NCBI GenBank assembly: GCA_903861115.1
Contig: CAIOTD010000025.1
Location: 1 to 64,000 of the forward strand
From: an uncultured Burkholderiales bacterium
GTDB lineage: Bacteria > Pseudomonadota > Gammaproteobacteria > Burkholderiales > Burkholderiaceae_C
DNA: 64,000 nt
Reading direction: 5' to 3'
In this document: in pieces, positions 10,237 through 21,106 of the stretch
Numbering within the stretch: the stretch's first letter is position 1
Layout: each line of letters opens with the position of its first letter
Notes under the pieces: model-generated
Database searches by the model: none
What the model was told of the DNA's origin: nothing
What the model saw: the letters and a program-made list of their open reading frames with translations, nothing else
Made by a program: the position numbers and the translations under genes

Positions 10237-10586
10237 GTCAGTTAGGGGTGGGTTTTAGATTAATCGAGATCAAGAGACCACTTTTTGAAAAGATTGGGCT
10301 CTCGGGACGCAACAAAAGGAAAGCAAAAAATATGAAGTCAAAGCAACTTTTCTTACAATGGAGCCCAAGCTTGCTCAGCAATTGTAACTTCGCAGCACAG
10401 TCTGGACTTCCAATATTGATCGACTTTGGAACAAAAGCCCCAAACCGAGTCTGAAATAACGTCATAATATTCATGTTTTGTATAACGTTTGAAGACCACC
10501 ACTGGACGACTCGTTTTTCTGTTTAGTTTCAAAAAAAACACCCTTTTTGTCCTTCCCACACCTTTAGCCCAATTAAAACCAACACC

Positions 10587-12797
10587 ATGTCACATCCAGA
10601 CATTCAAATTCTTCGCATGCGTTATCTCAGGGGCCCTAACATCTGGACCTACCGTTCGGTCATTGAAGCATGGGTGGACATTGGCGTTTTGGAGGATTTT
10701 CCCTCCAATTTGATCCCCGGTTTTTATGAAAGATTGACCACCTGGCTCCCTGGGCTCATTGAGCACAGATGCGGAATTGGCGAGCGCGGGGGCTTTTTGA
10801 TGCGCTTAAAAGATGGGACATGGGCCGGCCATGTGATGGAACACGTCGCGCTTGAGCTCCAAACCCTGTCGGGCTTAGAAACAGGTTTTGGCAAAGCGCG
10901 TGAAACCACCACGAGAGGCGTGTACAAAGTGATCATCTACGCCGTTCAAGAAAAGGTGGGCGAGCAAAGTCTTTTGTTGGCCCAAAAATTGGTGATGGCC
11001 GCCATCAATGACACCCCGTTTGATCTTCAAGCGCACTTGGATGATTTAAAAGACACGGTGGATGAATATTGTCTTGGCCCAAGCACGGGCTGCATTGTTG
11101 AAGCCGCCAATGAGCGAAGGATCCCTTCCATCCGATTGACGGAGGGCAATTTGGTGCAATTGGGCTACGGTGCCAAACAGCGCCGCATCTGGACGGCTGA
11201 GACGGACCGCACGTCCGCGATCGCTGAGAGCATCTCAAGCGACAAAGATCTCACCAAACAACTGCTCAAACACTGCGGGATTCCTGTCCCCCAAGGCACC
11301 TTGGTCAACAATGCCGACGACGCTTGGACCTCTTCGCAAGAGATTGGCCTGCCTGTGGTGGTCAAACCAAGCGACGCCAACCGAGGACGAGGTGTTTCTT
11401 TGGGGCTTAAAAACGAAGCCAATATCAGAGCGGCCTTTGACATTGCCAGCCGTTACGGCACAGAGGTCTTGGTCGAACGTTACGTCCAAGGCGATGAGCA
11501 CCGACTGCTCGTGGTGGGCGACAAAGTGGTTGCTGCAGCCAAAGGAGAAACCGCCTACATCACGGGAGATGGCAAGCACACGGTTGAGGAGTTGATTGAA
11601 CTACAAATCAACTCCGACCCCCGAAGAGGCCCCACCGAAGATTATCCACTGAACTCCGTTCGACTCAAAGATCACCCACAAGCGGTGCTTCAAATTGAGA
11701 GCCAAGGCTACAACGCCAAAAGCGTGCTGGAAGTGGGCACCGCCATCATCGTTCAGCGCAACGGCAACATGAACAACGACGTCACCGATTTGATCCATCC
11801 AGAGGTGGCCGCAACGGTTTGCTTGGCAGCTCGGGTCGTGGGTTTGGACATTGCTGGGATTGACTTGGTGGCGCAAGATATCTCTAAGCCCCTCAATGAG
11901 CAAGACGCGGCCATTGTTGAAGTCAACGCGGGCCCTGGGCTCTTGATGCATCTAAAGCCTTTGAACGGTCAAGCCAGGCCCGTTGGGCGCTCAATTGTTG
12001 ACCATCTTTTTGCCAACAACGAAAACGGCCGCATTCCCATTGTGGGTGTGCTGGGATCGATTCAAACCAACTTGCTCTCGCATTTGATTGCCTGGTTCTT
12101 GCACTTGTCAGGCAAAAGAGTGGGTTTGGCCTGCGATGAAGGCTTGTACATGGACCAACGCAAAGTCGAGTCCACCGATGCAAGAGACTACGCCATTGGG
12201 GAGCGTTTGCTGATCAACCGCACTTTGGAGGCGGCCGTGTTTCAAACATCCCCTTGGCACATTTGCCAAGATGGGCTGCCTTATGACCGCTGCTTGGTCG
12301 GTGTTGTGACCGATATGAAGCGCGAGGTCTGGGATTTGAGTGACCATGACATCTCCTCGGATGAAAAATTCAAAAGTGTGATGAGAACCCAAATCGATTT
12401 GGTGCTCACCAATGGGGTCAGCGTCTTGAACGCAGAAGACCCCGCCGTGGTCGACTTGGCGCAGTACAGCGACGGGGATGTGATTTTTTACTCTACCGAC
12501 CCAGACAACGAGGTGATGAAAGCACACCGTGCAGAGGGCCGAAGAAATGTCTACTACAGAGATGGACACGTGGTCTTGGCCAGAGGCGACCAAGAGACGT
12601 TGCTGTTTCACTTGGACTTTCCTCCCATTGCCATGCGCATCAAGCAAGACGGCTTCAATCTCTCCACCTTGCTTGCAGGGGTTGCTTGCGGCTGGGCCTT
12701 GGACATCGCGCCGCTCTTGATCCGAGCGGGCTTGAAAAATTTTGGACAAAAGAACTCCATCTCTCCTCCCCTTGACATCAGGACCCTTGCCTCATGA
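10587..12797 (+). CDS. Cyanophycin synthetase-like protein CphA' (ATP-grasp intact, Mur-ligase domain degenerate and shortened)
   Basis: Homologous along its length to the downstream CphA; ATP-grasp VVKPSDANRGRGVSLGL; P-loop replaced by GSIQTNL. Confidence 0.85.
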   Translation: MSHPDIQILRMRYLRGPNIWTYRSVIEAWVDIGVLEDFPSNLIPGFYERLTTWLPGLIEHRCGIGERGGFLMRLKDGTWAGHVMEHVALELQTLSGLETGFGKARETTTRGVYKVIIYAVQEKVGEQSLLLAQKLVMAAINDTPFDLQAHLDDLKDTVDEYCLGPSTGCIVEAANERRIPSIRLTEGNLVQLGYGAKQRRIWTAETDRTSAIAESISSDKDLTKQLLKHCGIPVPQGTLVNNADDAWTSSQEIGLPVVVKPSDANRGRGVSLGLKNEANIRAAFDIASRYGTEVLVERYVQGDEHRLLVVGDKVVAAAKGETAYITGDGKHTVEELIELQINSDPRRGPTEDYPLNSVRLKDHPQAVLQIESQGYNAKSVLEVGTAIIVQRNGNMNNDVTDLIHPEVAATVCLAARVVGLDIAGIDLVAQDISKPLNEQDAAIVEVNAGPGLLMHLKPLNGQARPVGRSIVDHLFANNENGRIPIVGVLGSIQTNLLSHLIAWFLHLSGKRVGLACDEGLYMDQRKVESTDARDYAIGERLLINRTLEAAVFQTSPWHICQDGLPYDRCLVGVVTDMKREVWDLSDHDISSDEKFKSVMRTQIDLVLTNGVSVLNAEDPAVVDLAQYSDGDVIFYSTDPDNEVMKAHRAEGRRNVYYRDGHVVLARGDQETLLFHLDFPPIAMRIKQDGFNLSTLLAGVACGWALDIAPLLIRAGLKNFGQKNSISPPLDIRTLAS

Positions 12798-15370
12798 ACG
12801 TTTCACGAATTAGAGCTCTAAGAGGGCCCAATCTTTGGACCCGTCACACCGCCATTGAGGCCTTGGTGAAGTGCGACGAGCATCAAGATGATTTGAATTT
12901 GATGCCCCATTTCGAGCAGCGCCTGCGCAATCTTTTCCCTGGCATGGGCGCCTTAAGGCCCACCGAACGAGGCGCAAAAATGGGCATCGCTCACGCGCTT
13001 GAAATCGCCACCCTCCACCTTCAAACCGAAGCCGGTTGCCCCGTCACTTTCTCCAGAACCACCCCCACCTCTGAAGCACAACTCTATCAAGTGGTGGTCG
13101 AGTACACCGAAGAGGAAGTGGGCGTGATGGCTTTGGAGTTTGCTCAAAAATTGTGTGCCTGTGCGCTGAGCGACCAAGCCTTTGATTTGGACACAGCGAT
13201 CAAGAATTTAAGGGACTTGGATGAAGACATTCGCCTTGGCCCCTCAACCGGCTCAATCGTGGACGCCGCACTGACGCGTGGCATCCCCTATCGACGCTTG
13301 ACACAAGGCAGTTTGGTGCAATTTGGTTGGGGCTCCAAGCAAAGAAGAATACAAGCGGCAGAAATCGATGCCACCTCTGCCATTGCGGAGTCCATTGCAC
13401 AAGACAAAGAACTGACCAAGAAACTTCTGTTTGCAGCAGGCGTGCCTGTCCCACATGGCCGCCCCGTCGAGGACGAAGAGGACGCATGGATTGCAGCACA
13501 ATCCATTGGTTTTCCAGTGGTGATCAAACCCCAAGACGGCAACCAAGGCAAAGGGGTGACGGTCAATATCAACACCAAAGAGGAAGTGTTCGCAGCCTTT
13601 GAAAACGCCAAGCGCTTCAAAGACGACATCATGGTTGAGCGGTATTTGCCTGGCAACGATTACCGCCTTTTGGTGGTGGGTGACAAATTGGTCGCCGCCG
13701 CCAGAAGAGAGCCGCCCTTTGTCACGGGAGATGGTGTTCACACCGTCAAGGACTTGGTCAACCAAGTCAACGCCGACCCCAAAAGAGGCGATGGGCATGC
13801 CACCTCCCTGACCAAAATTCGATTCGACGAAGTGGCCATTGGCCGACTGAGGGAGCAAGGGCTAGAGGCGGACAGCATTCCTGCCAAGGGCGTGCGCGTC
13901 ATTTTGAGAAACAACGCCAACTTGTCAACGGGTGGAAGTGCCACCGATGTGACCGACGACGTTCACCCAGAGGTCGCCTCCAGAGCCATTGAAGCGGCCC
14001 AAATGGTCGGACTTGATGTCTGCGGTGTGGACGTGGTGTGCGAGAGCGTATTGCGCCCTCTTGAGGAGCAACAAGGCGGCGTGGTGGAGGTCAACGCTGC
14101 GCCTGGACTCAGAATGCACTTGAATCCCTCTTACGGCAAAGGGCGAGATGTGGGAGAAGCCATCATCTCTCAACTCTACCCCTCGGGTGAAGATGGACGC
14201 GTACCGGTGATTGCCGTCACGGGCACGAATGGTAAAACCACGACGGTTCGCTTGTGCGCTCACTTGCTAAGAGCGCAAGGGCTCAGAGTGGGCATGACCA
14301 ACACGGACGGCGTGTATGTCAATGGGCGGCAAATTGATGACGGCGACTGCTCTGGACCGCGTTCGGCCAGAAACGTATTGATGCACCCCGATGTCGATGC
14401 AGCCGTTTTTGAAACAGCCAGAGGCGGCATGCTCAGAGAAGGTTTGGCCTTTGATCGATGCCAGGTGGCGGTCGTCACCAACATTGGGATGGGGGACCAT
14501 TTGGGACTCAATTACATCACCACGGTTGAAGATTTGGCAGTCTTAAAGCGCGTCATTGTGCAAAACGTATCGCCCTCTGGCATGGCGGTCTTGAACGCCG
14601 CCGATCCAATTGTGGCGGCCATGGCCTCCACTTGCCCAGGCCAAGTCACCTATTTTGCGCTCGATGCGCATCACCCCGTGATTGCCACACACCGTGCACA
14701 AGGCAAGCGCGTGGTGTTTGTTGAGGACGATCAAATCGTTGCCATGCAAGGCAGCATGCAAGTCAGAATCCCCATGGTTGACATCCCGCTCACGCGCCGA
14801 GGGGTGGTGAACTTTCAGATTGAAAACGCCATGGCCTCCATTGCTGCCGCTTGGGCTGTGGGCATCCCATGGGGCGTGATTTGCAAAGGACTCTCGACCT
14901 TTGTGAGCGATCCAACGGCCGTTCCTGGGCGCTTTAATGTCTTTGATTACAAAGGCTCGACGGTCATTGCCGACTATGGCCACAACCCGGACGCCATCAA
15001 AGCCTTGGTCCAAGCGGTCACCAACTTACCTGCCAAGCGCAGAAGTGTTGTGATCAGTGGCGCAGGCGACAGACGCGATGAAGACATCAAGGAGCAAACG
15101 CGCATCATTGGCAACGTCTTTGATGAGGTGATTTTGTACCAAGATGCGTGTCAACGCGGACGCATCGATGGCGAGGTTCTGGCACTTTTAAGAGAAGGCC
15201 TCAAAGGCGCCAGCAAGACTGAAAAAGTCGAGGAAATTTATGGCGAATTTTTGGCCATCGATCACGCCATGAACAACTTAAAACCGGGTGAATTGTGTTT
15301 GATATTGATCGATCAAGTGGAGGAAGCGCTCAACCACATCATGAAAAAGGTCAACGAGATCACACCCTGA
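12794..15370 (+). CDS. cphA: Cyanophycin synthetase
   Basis: ATP-grasp VVIKPQDGNQGKGVTVNI, Mur ligase P-loop VTGTNGKTTTVRL, ARGGMLREGL, GRFNVFDYKG; ATGA overlap with upstream gene. Confidence 0.95.
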   Translation: MNVSRIRALRGPNLWTRHTAIEALVKCDEHQDDLNLMPHFEQRLRNLFPGMGALRPTERGAKMGIAHALEIATLHLQTEAGCPVTFSRTTPTSEAQLYQVVVEYTEEEVGVMALEFAQKLCACALSDQAFDLDTAIKNLRDLDEDIRLGPSTGSIVDAALTRGIPYRRLTQGSLVQFGWGSKQRRIQAAEIDATSAIAESIAQDKELTKKLLFAAGVPVPHGRPVEDEEDAWIAAQSIGFPVVIKPQDGNQGKGVTVNINTKEEVFAAFENAKRFKDDIMVERYLPGNDYRLLVVGDKLVAAARREPPFVTGDGVHTVKDLVNQVNADPKRGDGHATSLTKIRFDEVAIGRLREQGLEADSIPAKGVRVILRNNANLSTGGSATDVTDDVHPEVASRAIEAAQMVGLDVCGVDVVCESVLRPLEEQQGGVVEVNAAPGLRMHLNPSYGKGRDVGEAIISQLYPSGEDGRVPVIAVTGTNGKTTTVRLCAHLLRAQGLRVGMTNTDGVYVNGRQIDDGDCSGPRSARNVLMHPDVDAAVFETARGGMLREGLAFDRCQVAVVTNIGMGDHLGLNYITTVEDLAVLKRVIVQNVSPSGMAVLNAADPIVAAMASTCPGQVTYFALDAHHPVIATHRAQGKRVVFVEDDQIVAMQGSMQVRIPMVDIPLTRRGVVNFQIENAMASIAAAWAVGIPWGVICKGLSTFVSDPTAVPGRFNVFDYKGSTVIADYGHNPDAIKALVQAVTNLPAKRRSVVISGAGDRRDEDIKEQTRIIGNVFDEVILYQDACQRGRIDGEVLALLREGLKGASKTEKVEEIYGEFLAIDHAMNNLKPGELCLILIDQVEEALNHIMKKVNEITP

Positions 15371-15386
15371 GTGAAGGCCCGCCGAT

Positions 15387-15878
15387 TCAAGACTCGGCTT
15401 GACAGACTTGTTTTTTCAAAGCGGCCAAATAGGTGTTGGGGCGGATGGGAAACTCTTTGGTTTTCCATTCCTGCTCATCCAATGACATCACTTCTTTGCC
15501 TTTGCCCAAGGGCTTGTCAAAATAGCTGGACGACAACCTCACAAAGGTGTCGTTCTTGCAATACAAACGCCAACGCACCATCTCGGACTGAAAGGTGTCG
15601 CCTTTGAAGGTTTTACCCGCCTTTGCATAGTCGCTGAGTGTCCAAACATAGCGACTCACATGAACCGCCTTGACCGCCTCTTTGTCCCACAAATGGGTGA
15701 CGTCCTCATCTTTGTCAATTTCGGCCCACTCCGCGTTTGAAGCACCGACAAAGCCGATCAAGCACACGCACACCACGGCCGACAGCCAAGCCTGGCCAAG
15801 CGGCTTCAAAGAGTTCATTCGCAGTGAAAACAAGAGTTTCATCAAACTTAAGCAAGTGTTATACGTCATGCGGCGCAA
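15387..15878 (-). CDS. Surface-adhesin E-like protein
   Basis: Signal-like N-terminus then AEWAEIDKDEDVTHLWD..., surface-adhesin E-type small exported protein; true start may be internal (about 15818). Confidence 0.55.
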   Translation of the reverse strand: MRRMTYNTCLSLMKLLFSLRMNSLKPLGQAWLSAVVCVCLIGFVGASNAEWAEIDKDEDVTHLWDKEAVKAVHVSRYVWTLSDYAKAGKTFKGDTFQSEMVRWRLYCKNDTFVRLSSSYFDKPLGKGKEVMSLDEQEWKTKEFPIRPNTYLAALKKQVCQAES

Positions 15879-16073
15879 AAGGCACCAAGGCTTGGGTGTT
15901 TAAAACTGCATAGACCAAGGGAGTCAGATCGCTTTAAACACCGCTATCACGTCCTTATCTTCGACACGAAAGCATCAAAACTTTAATCCTTTTTGACCTC
16001 TATCGGCTCACCGAGGCCGTTTAAAATGACTGAACACTCTTTGCATGCCTGCATTTAACTAAAAAAGTCCACC

Positions 16074-16547
16074 ATGAGCACCATTTACGCAACCCTTGAG
16101 CGACTAAAGATCAGCTTGCCCCCAGCGGCCACGCCTGCAGCGTCCTACCAGCCCTTTTGCATCAGTGGCCCAATGGTCTACTTGAGTGGTCACATTGCCA
16201 AGAAGGACGGTGCGGCTTGGGTGGGTCAACTCGGCCTCACCATGAACACGGCCGAGGGCCAAGAGGCGGCCGCTTCAGTGGCCATCGATCTCATGGGCAC
16301 CTTGCAAGCGGCGTGTCAAAGCATCGGCAAAGATTTGGAAGCGGTCAAGCAGATCGTTAAAGTCACGAGTTTGGTCAATTCAACGCCAGAATACACGCAG
16401 CAGCACCTCGTGACCAATGGCTGCAGCAACTTGCTCGCAGAGGTCTTCCAAACCCGAGGCCTGCATGCCAGATCCGCTTTTGGTGTCGCGCAACTGCCCC
16501 TAGGCGCGTGCGTAGAAATTGAAATGGTTGTTGAGCTCAACGCCTAA
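16074..16547 (+). CDS. RidA family protein
   Basis: YLSGHIAKKDGAAWVGQLG...VVKVTSLVNSTPEY...HARSAFGVAQLPLGACVEIEMV. Confidence 0.9.
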   Translation: MSTIYATLERLKISLPPAATPAASYQPFCISGPMVYLSGHIAKKDGAAWVGQLGLTMNTAEGQEAAASVAIDLMGTLQAACQSIGKDLEAVKQIVKVTSLVNSTPEYTQQHLVTNGCSNLLAEVFQTRGLHARSAFGVAQLPLGACVEIEMVVELNA

Positions 16548-16563
16548 AAAAACGTCAAACAAC

Positions 16564-16599
16564 AAGATGCACCTCACCACTTAAAAAGAGGTGCATCTT
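16564..16599. other. 12-bp perfect inverted repeat between convergent ridA-like gene and parC
   Basis: AAGATGCACCTC-12 nt-GAGGTGCATCTT, no U-tract. Confidence 0.8.
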
Positions 16600-16612
16600 C
16601 AATTCACAGCGC

Positions 16613-18964
16613 TCATTCAACTCGACGCACCTCATTGGGCTTAAAGCCAAGCTCGGTGGTTTTGCCTTTTTTGGCACGTGTGGCCTTGGCATTGTTCAAG
16701 GAGCGGATTTCAAGCGTTTCTTCTCGCTCCTTGCCACCTCGACCGATGCCTTTGATCAAAATACTACGAACGTAAGCAGCAGCCCCTGCCAACTCGTCCT
16801 TCTTATCCAAGTCGATCAGCAACAGGCCGCGACCGCCTTTCTCCATGATCTTCATCTCTGAAATATCAAAGCTCAAAATTCGCCCACCTTGCGTGACACA
16901 AGCCACGGATTTCGCCACGGCCAGGCTGTTGTTTTGAGAGGCGGCGTCCACGATTGAAGGCCTTAAAACGCGCTCTTGCTCGTTGATGCTCAAGAAGGAC
17001 TTACCGCTTCTGTTTCTTGAAATCATGGACTCAATGGTGGCCATGAAGCCGTAACCCGCGGAGTTGCTCAACAAATACATCGCTGTTGTAGGGCCCACAA
17101 CGTAATGCACCAACTGCGTTGCACTTTCCAGCTCGACCAAAGTCGTCAAGGGTTGACCATCGCCTCTGGCCCCTGGCAGTTGAGTCACCGGCACCGAGTA
17201 CACCCGTCCATTGCTTCCAAAGCACAGGACAGTGTCCACCGTTCGACATTCAAAGGTGTCGTACAAAGCGTCACCAGCTTTAAAGGAGAAGGCCGCACGG
17301 TCGTGTCCATGTCCTGAGCGTGCTCGCACCCAGCCCTTTTCAGAGATGACGACCGTGACGGGTTCATCAACGACTTTGACCTCAACATTGGATCTCTTGT
17401 CTGCTTGGATCAATGTGCGACGCGCATCCCCAAAGATTTTGGCATCCGCCTCAATTTCTTTGATCATCAACCGTCTTTGGGCGGCAGGACTGGCCAAAAT
17501 TTCTTCAAGCTTCGTTCGCTCTTCACCCAAGTTCTTTAACTCTTGCTCAATTTTGATGGCTTCGAGTCGCGCCAATTGCCTCAAGCGAATTTCCAAAATG
17601 TCTTCAGCCTGGCGCTCACTCAAACGGAAACGCTCAATCAGTGCTTGTTTGGGTTCATCGCTTTGACGAATGATGGCAATGACTTCATCGATGTTCAACA
17701 AGACGAGTTGTCGACCCTCCAAAATATGGATGCGGTCCAAGACCTTTTGAAGCCTGAAGTTTGATCTGCGTTGAACGGTGATTTGCCTGAATTCAATCCA
17801 CTCGTTGAACATCTGTCGTAAAGACTTTTGCACGGGCTTGCCATCAATGCCAATCGCCGTCAAGTTGATCGACGAGGAGCTCTCAAGGCTGGTGTGCGCC
17901 AAGAGAACTTGTATCAACTCTTGCTGCTCAATGGTTCGGGTCTTGGGCTCAAACACCAAACGCACAGCCGCGTCCTTTGAAGACTCGTCTCGCACACCAT
18001 CTAAAACACTCAACACCGACGCTTTCAGAGCGTTTTGCTCTGGCGTCAGGGTCTTTTTACCGGCCTTGACTTTTGGATTGGTGAGCTCTTCAATTTCTTC
18101 AAGCACCTTTTGCGAGCTCACACCAGGGGGCAAGGTGTTGACCACAATTTGCCATTGGCCTCTGGCCAAGTCCTCAATCACCCAGCGCGCTCTTACTTTA
18201 AGAGATCCACGGCCTGTGCGATAGGCATCTGAAATTTCTTGGGGACTGCTGATGATTTGACCACCACCTGGGTAATCCGGTCCAGGCAAGATGGCCGCCA
18301 ACTCAAGATCACTCAGTTTTGGGTTCTTGATCAGTGCAACGCAGGCATCGGCCACCTCGCTCAAGTTGTGTGACGGAATTTCAGTCGCCAGTCCAACGGC
18401 AATCCCACTCGCCCCATTCAAAATGGCAAAGGGAAGTCGAGCAGGAAGTTGTTGGGGCTCTTGCGTAGAGCCATCGTAGTTGGCCTGAAAATCAATGGTG
18501 CCCTCGTCCAGCTCATCGAGCAAGAGGCTGGTGATTCTTGATAAACGCGCTTCTGTGTAACGCATGGCCGCAGCACCATCGCCATCGCGAGAACCAAAAT
18601 TGCCTTGGCCATCAATCAAGGGGTAGCGCTGTGAGAAATCTTGCGCCATGCGCACCAACGCATCGTAGGCCGCTTGGTCGCCATGGGGGTGAAAGCGTCC
18701 GAGCACATCGCCCACCACCCGCGCACTTTTGACCGGTCTCGCGCCAACGGCACCATTGGCGCCGCCAAACCCAAGCCCCATGCGAGACATGGAGTAAAGA
18801 ATGCGGCGTTGAACGGGTTTTTGGCCATCACAAATATCGGGCAATGCGCGGCCCTTGACCACGGACAAGGCGTACTCAAGGTAGGCTTGCCTAGCGTATG
18901 CGCCAAGTCCTAGTTCCTCATCCTTGGCAGGCAACAAATTGGTATCCACGTTGTTTTCACTCAT
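16613..18964 (-). CDS. parC: DNA topoisomerase IV subunit A
   Basis: [30 protein letters not shown]..., adjacent to parE. Confidence 0.97.
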   Translation of the reverse strand: MSENNVDTNLLPAKDEELGLGAYARQAYLEYALSVVKGRALPDICDGQKPVQRRILYSMSRMGLGFGGANGAVGARPVKSARVVGDVLGRFHPHGDQAAYDALVRMAQDFSQRYPLIDGQGNFGSRDGDGAAAMRYTEARLSRITSLLLDELDEGTIDFQANYDGSTQEPQQLPARLPFAILNGASGIAVGLATEIPSHNLSEVADACVALIKNPKLSDLELAAILPGPDYPGGGQIISSPQEISDAYRTGRGSLKVRARWVIEDLARGQWQIVVNTLPPGVSSQKVLEEIEELTNPKVKAGKKTLTPEQNALKASVLSVLDGVRDESSKDAAVRLVFEPKTRTIEQQELIQVLLAHTSLESSSSINLTAIGIDGKPVQKSLRQMFNEWIEFRQITVQRRSNFRLQKVLDRIHILEGRQLVLLNIDEVIAIIRQSDEPKQALIERFRLSERQAEDILEIRLRQLARLEAIKIEQELKNLGEERTKLEEILASPAAQRRLMIKEIEADAKIFGDARRTLIQADKRSNVEVKVVDEPVTVVISEKGWVRARSGHGHDRAAFSFKAGDALYDTFECRTVDTVLCFGSNGRVYSVPVTQLPGARGDGQPLTTLVELESATQLVHYVVGPTTAMYLLSNSAGYGFMATIESMISRNRSGKSFLSINEQERVLRPSIVDAASQNNSLAVAKSVACVTQGGRILSFDISEMKIMEKGGRGLLLIDLDKKDELAGAAAYVRSILIKGIGRGGKEREETLEIRSLNNAKATRAKKGKTTELGFKPNEVRRVE

Positions 18965-18966
18965 GA

Positions 18967-20937
18967 TTAAATATCCACCTCAATGGCGTCTCCATGCAAC
19001 TCCATCAATTCTCGTCTGGCCTGGGCTTCTCCCTTGCCCATCAATTGGGTCATCAAGGACTGCGTTTGCAAAAAGTCCAAATCACCCAATTGAACAGGCA
19101 AGAGTCGTCGCGTGTCAGGATTCAAAGTGGTCTCCCACAACTGCTCGGCATTCATCTCCCCCAAGCCTTTGAAGCGGCTGATGGACCACGCGCCCTCTTT
19201 GACGCCGTCTTTTCTGAGTTTGTCCAAAACGGCGGTCAATTCCCCCTCATCAAGGGTATAAATTTTGGTGGCCGGTTTCTTTCCCCTGGCCGGTGCATCG
19301 ACCCGAAAGAGTGGGGGACGCGCGATAAACACATTGCCGCTTTCGATGAGCCTTGGGAAATGTCTAAAAAACAAAGTCAACAGCAAAACCTGGATGTGTG
19401 AGCCGTCCACGTCCGCGTCGCTCAAGATGCAAATCTTGCCATACCTGAGCCCGCTCAAATCGACCTCATCCTCAGGTCCGTGGGGGTCAACGCCAATGGC
19501 CACCGCAATGTCGTGAATCTCATTGTTGGCAAACAGTCGATCTCTCTCCACCTCCCAAGTGTTCAAGACCTTGCCCCTTAGAGGCAAAATGGCTTGAGAC
19601 TCCTTGTCACGCCCCATCTTGGCGCTCCCACCCGCACTGTCGCCCTCCACCAAGAAGACCTCGTTGTGCGCCAAATCTTTGCTTTCACAGTCGGTCAATT
19701 TACCCGGTAAAACGGCAACGCCAGAGCCTTTTCGCTTCTCAACTTTTTGACCCGCACGTTGGCGAAATTGCGCGGCCTTGATGGCCAATTCGGCCAACTT
19801 GCGGCCATATTCAACGTGCTCGTTGAGCCACAATTCAAGGGCGGGTTTGACAAATCCAGAGACCAATCGCACGGCATCCCTGGAGTTCAATCGTTCTTTG
19901 ATTTGACCCTGAAACTGGGGATCCAAGACCTTGGCGCTCAAGACGTAATTGGCCCGCGCAAAGACATCTTCAGGAAGCAATTTCACCCCCTTGGGCAAAA
20001 GCGCATGCAGGTCAATGAAACTCTTGACCGCTTGAAACAAGCCTTCCCTCAGACCACTTTCATGGGTGCCCCCAGCACTGGTGGGGATCAAATTCACATA
20101 GCTCTCGCGCAGGGCTTGTCCATCCTCTGTAAAGGCCACGCACCAAGCCGCGCCCTCCCCTTCTGCAAAGCTTTCATGGGCACTGTCAGCAAAACCTTCC
20201 CCCTCAAACATGGGGATCACAGGGTCGGCATGCAAGGACTGACCGAGATAATCCTTCAAGCCTCCTTTGTAGACCCAGGTTTGTTCGTCTTTGCTTTTTT
20301 CGCTGAGCAAAGTGACCATGACGCCCGGCATCAACACCGCTTTGCTCCTGAGCAAGTGCGTCAATTCATTCAAAGGAAGCACGGCACTCTCAAAGTACTT
20401 TTGATCGGGCCAGACCCGCACCAAAGTACCTGACTTGCGATCTTCTTTGGTGGCCGCTCTCACCTTTAACGACTCGATGACGTCTCCGCCTTGGAAGACG
20501 AGTCTGGCGACCTTGCCCTCTCTAAAAGACGTGACCTCCATTCTTTTAGACAAGGCATTGGTGACACTCACACCGACGCCGTGCAATCCACCGGAGAAAC
20601 TGTAAGCACCGCCTGTGCCTTTATCAAACTTGCCGCCCGCATGGAGTCTGGTAAAAACCAACTCAATCACAGGCGCTTTTTCCTCTGGGTGCATGCCAAA
20701 CGGAATGCCCCGTCCATCGTCCTCTATGCTGATGCTCGCATCGGTGTGCAAGGTGACCTTGATTTTTTTCCCGTGACCAGCCAAGGCCTCATCGGCCGAG
20801 TTATCAAGCACCTCTTGCACGATGTGCAAAGGGTTGTCGGTGCGGGTGTACATTCCAGGGCGTTGTTTAACGGGCTCCAGGCCCTTCAAAACGCGGATGG
20901 AACTTTCAGAATATTCGGGAGTTTGCTTTGTAGCCAT
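18967..20937 (-). CDS. parE: DNA topoisomerase IV subunit B
   Basis: [32 protein letters not shown]..., [27 protein letters not shown]. Confidence 0.97.
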   Translation of the reverse strand: MATKQTPEYSESSIRVLKGLEPVKQRPGMYTRTDNPLHIVQEVLDNSADEALAGHGKKIKVTLHTDASISIEDDGRGIPFGMHPEEKAPVIELVFTRLHAGGKFDKGTGGAYSFSGGLHGVGVSVTNALSKRMEVTSFREGKVARLVFQGGDVIESLKVRAATKEDRKSGTLVRVWPDQKYFESAVLPLNELTHLLRSKAVLMPGVMVTLLSEKSKDEQTWVYKGGLKDYLGQSLHADPVIPMFEGEGFADSAHESFAEGEGAAWCVAFTEDGQALRESYVNLIPTSAGGTHESGLREGLFQAVKSFIDLHALLPKGVKLLPEDVFARANYVLSAKVLDPQFQGQIKERLNSRDAVRLVSGFVKPALELWLNEHVEYGRKLAELAIKAAQFRQRAGQKVEKRKGSGVAVLPGKLTDCESKDLAHNEVFLVEGDSAGGSAKMGRDKESQAILPLRGKVLNTWEVERDRLFANNEIHDIAVAIGVDPHGPEDEVDLSGLRYGKICILSDADVDGSHIQVLLLTLFFRHFPRLIESGNVFIARPPLFRVDAPARGKKPATKIYTLDEGELTAVLDKLRKDGVKEGAWSISRFKGLGEMNAEQLWETTLNPDTRRLLPVQLGDLDFLQTQSLMTQLMGKGEAQARRELMELHGDAIEVDI

Positions 20938-20967
20938 GGATAGATTGTAGACAGGTTCTCAAGTGAT

Positions 20968-20983
20968 CTGTATGAAAAAACAG
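20968..20983. promoter_or_regulatory. LexA-box-like sequence upstream of parE
   Basis: CTGT-ATGAAAAA-ACAG (then TA). Confidence 0.3.
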
Positions 20984-21106
20984 TATTTTAGCAAAGACAA
21001 GCCTCCAAGCACCTTGTTGGCGTATTTGCATCAAAACCCATTATCCCAGAGCAGCCCTGGGGGATAATGTGATTTTAATCAATGAAATTATCATACTTTA
21101 GTACCC

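Noticed and set aside
10260-10273. FNR-like TTAAT-CGAG-ATCAA upstream of the ABC transporter
   Set aside because: One mismatch and position unsuitable for activating either neighbouring gene.
19747-20433. 228-aa plus-strand ORF over parE (also 38223-39152 over murB and 12108-12749 over cphA')
   Set aside because: Antisense shadows of conserved genes.
21069-21082. FNR-like GTGAT-TTTA-ATCAA upstream of the methyltransferase
   Set aside because: One mismatch, and its centre is only about 32 nt before the ATG, which is the wrong distance for activation.
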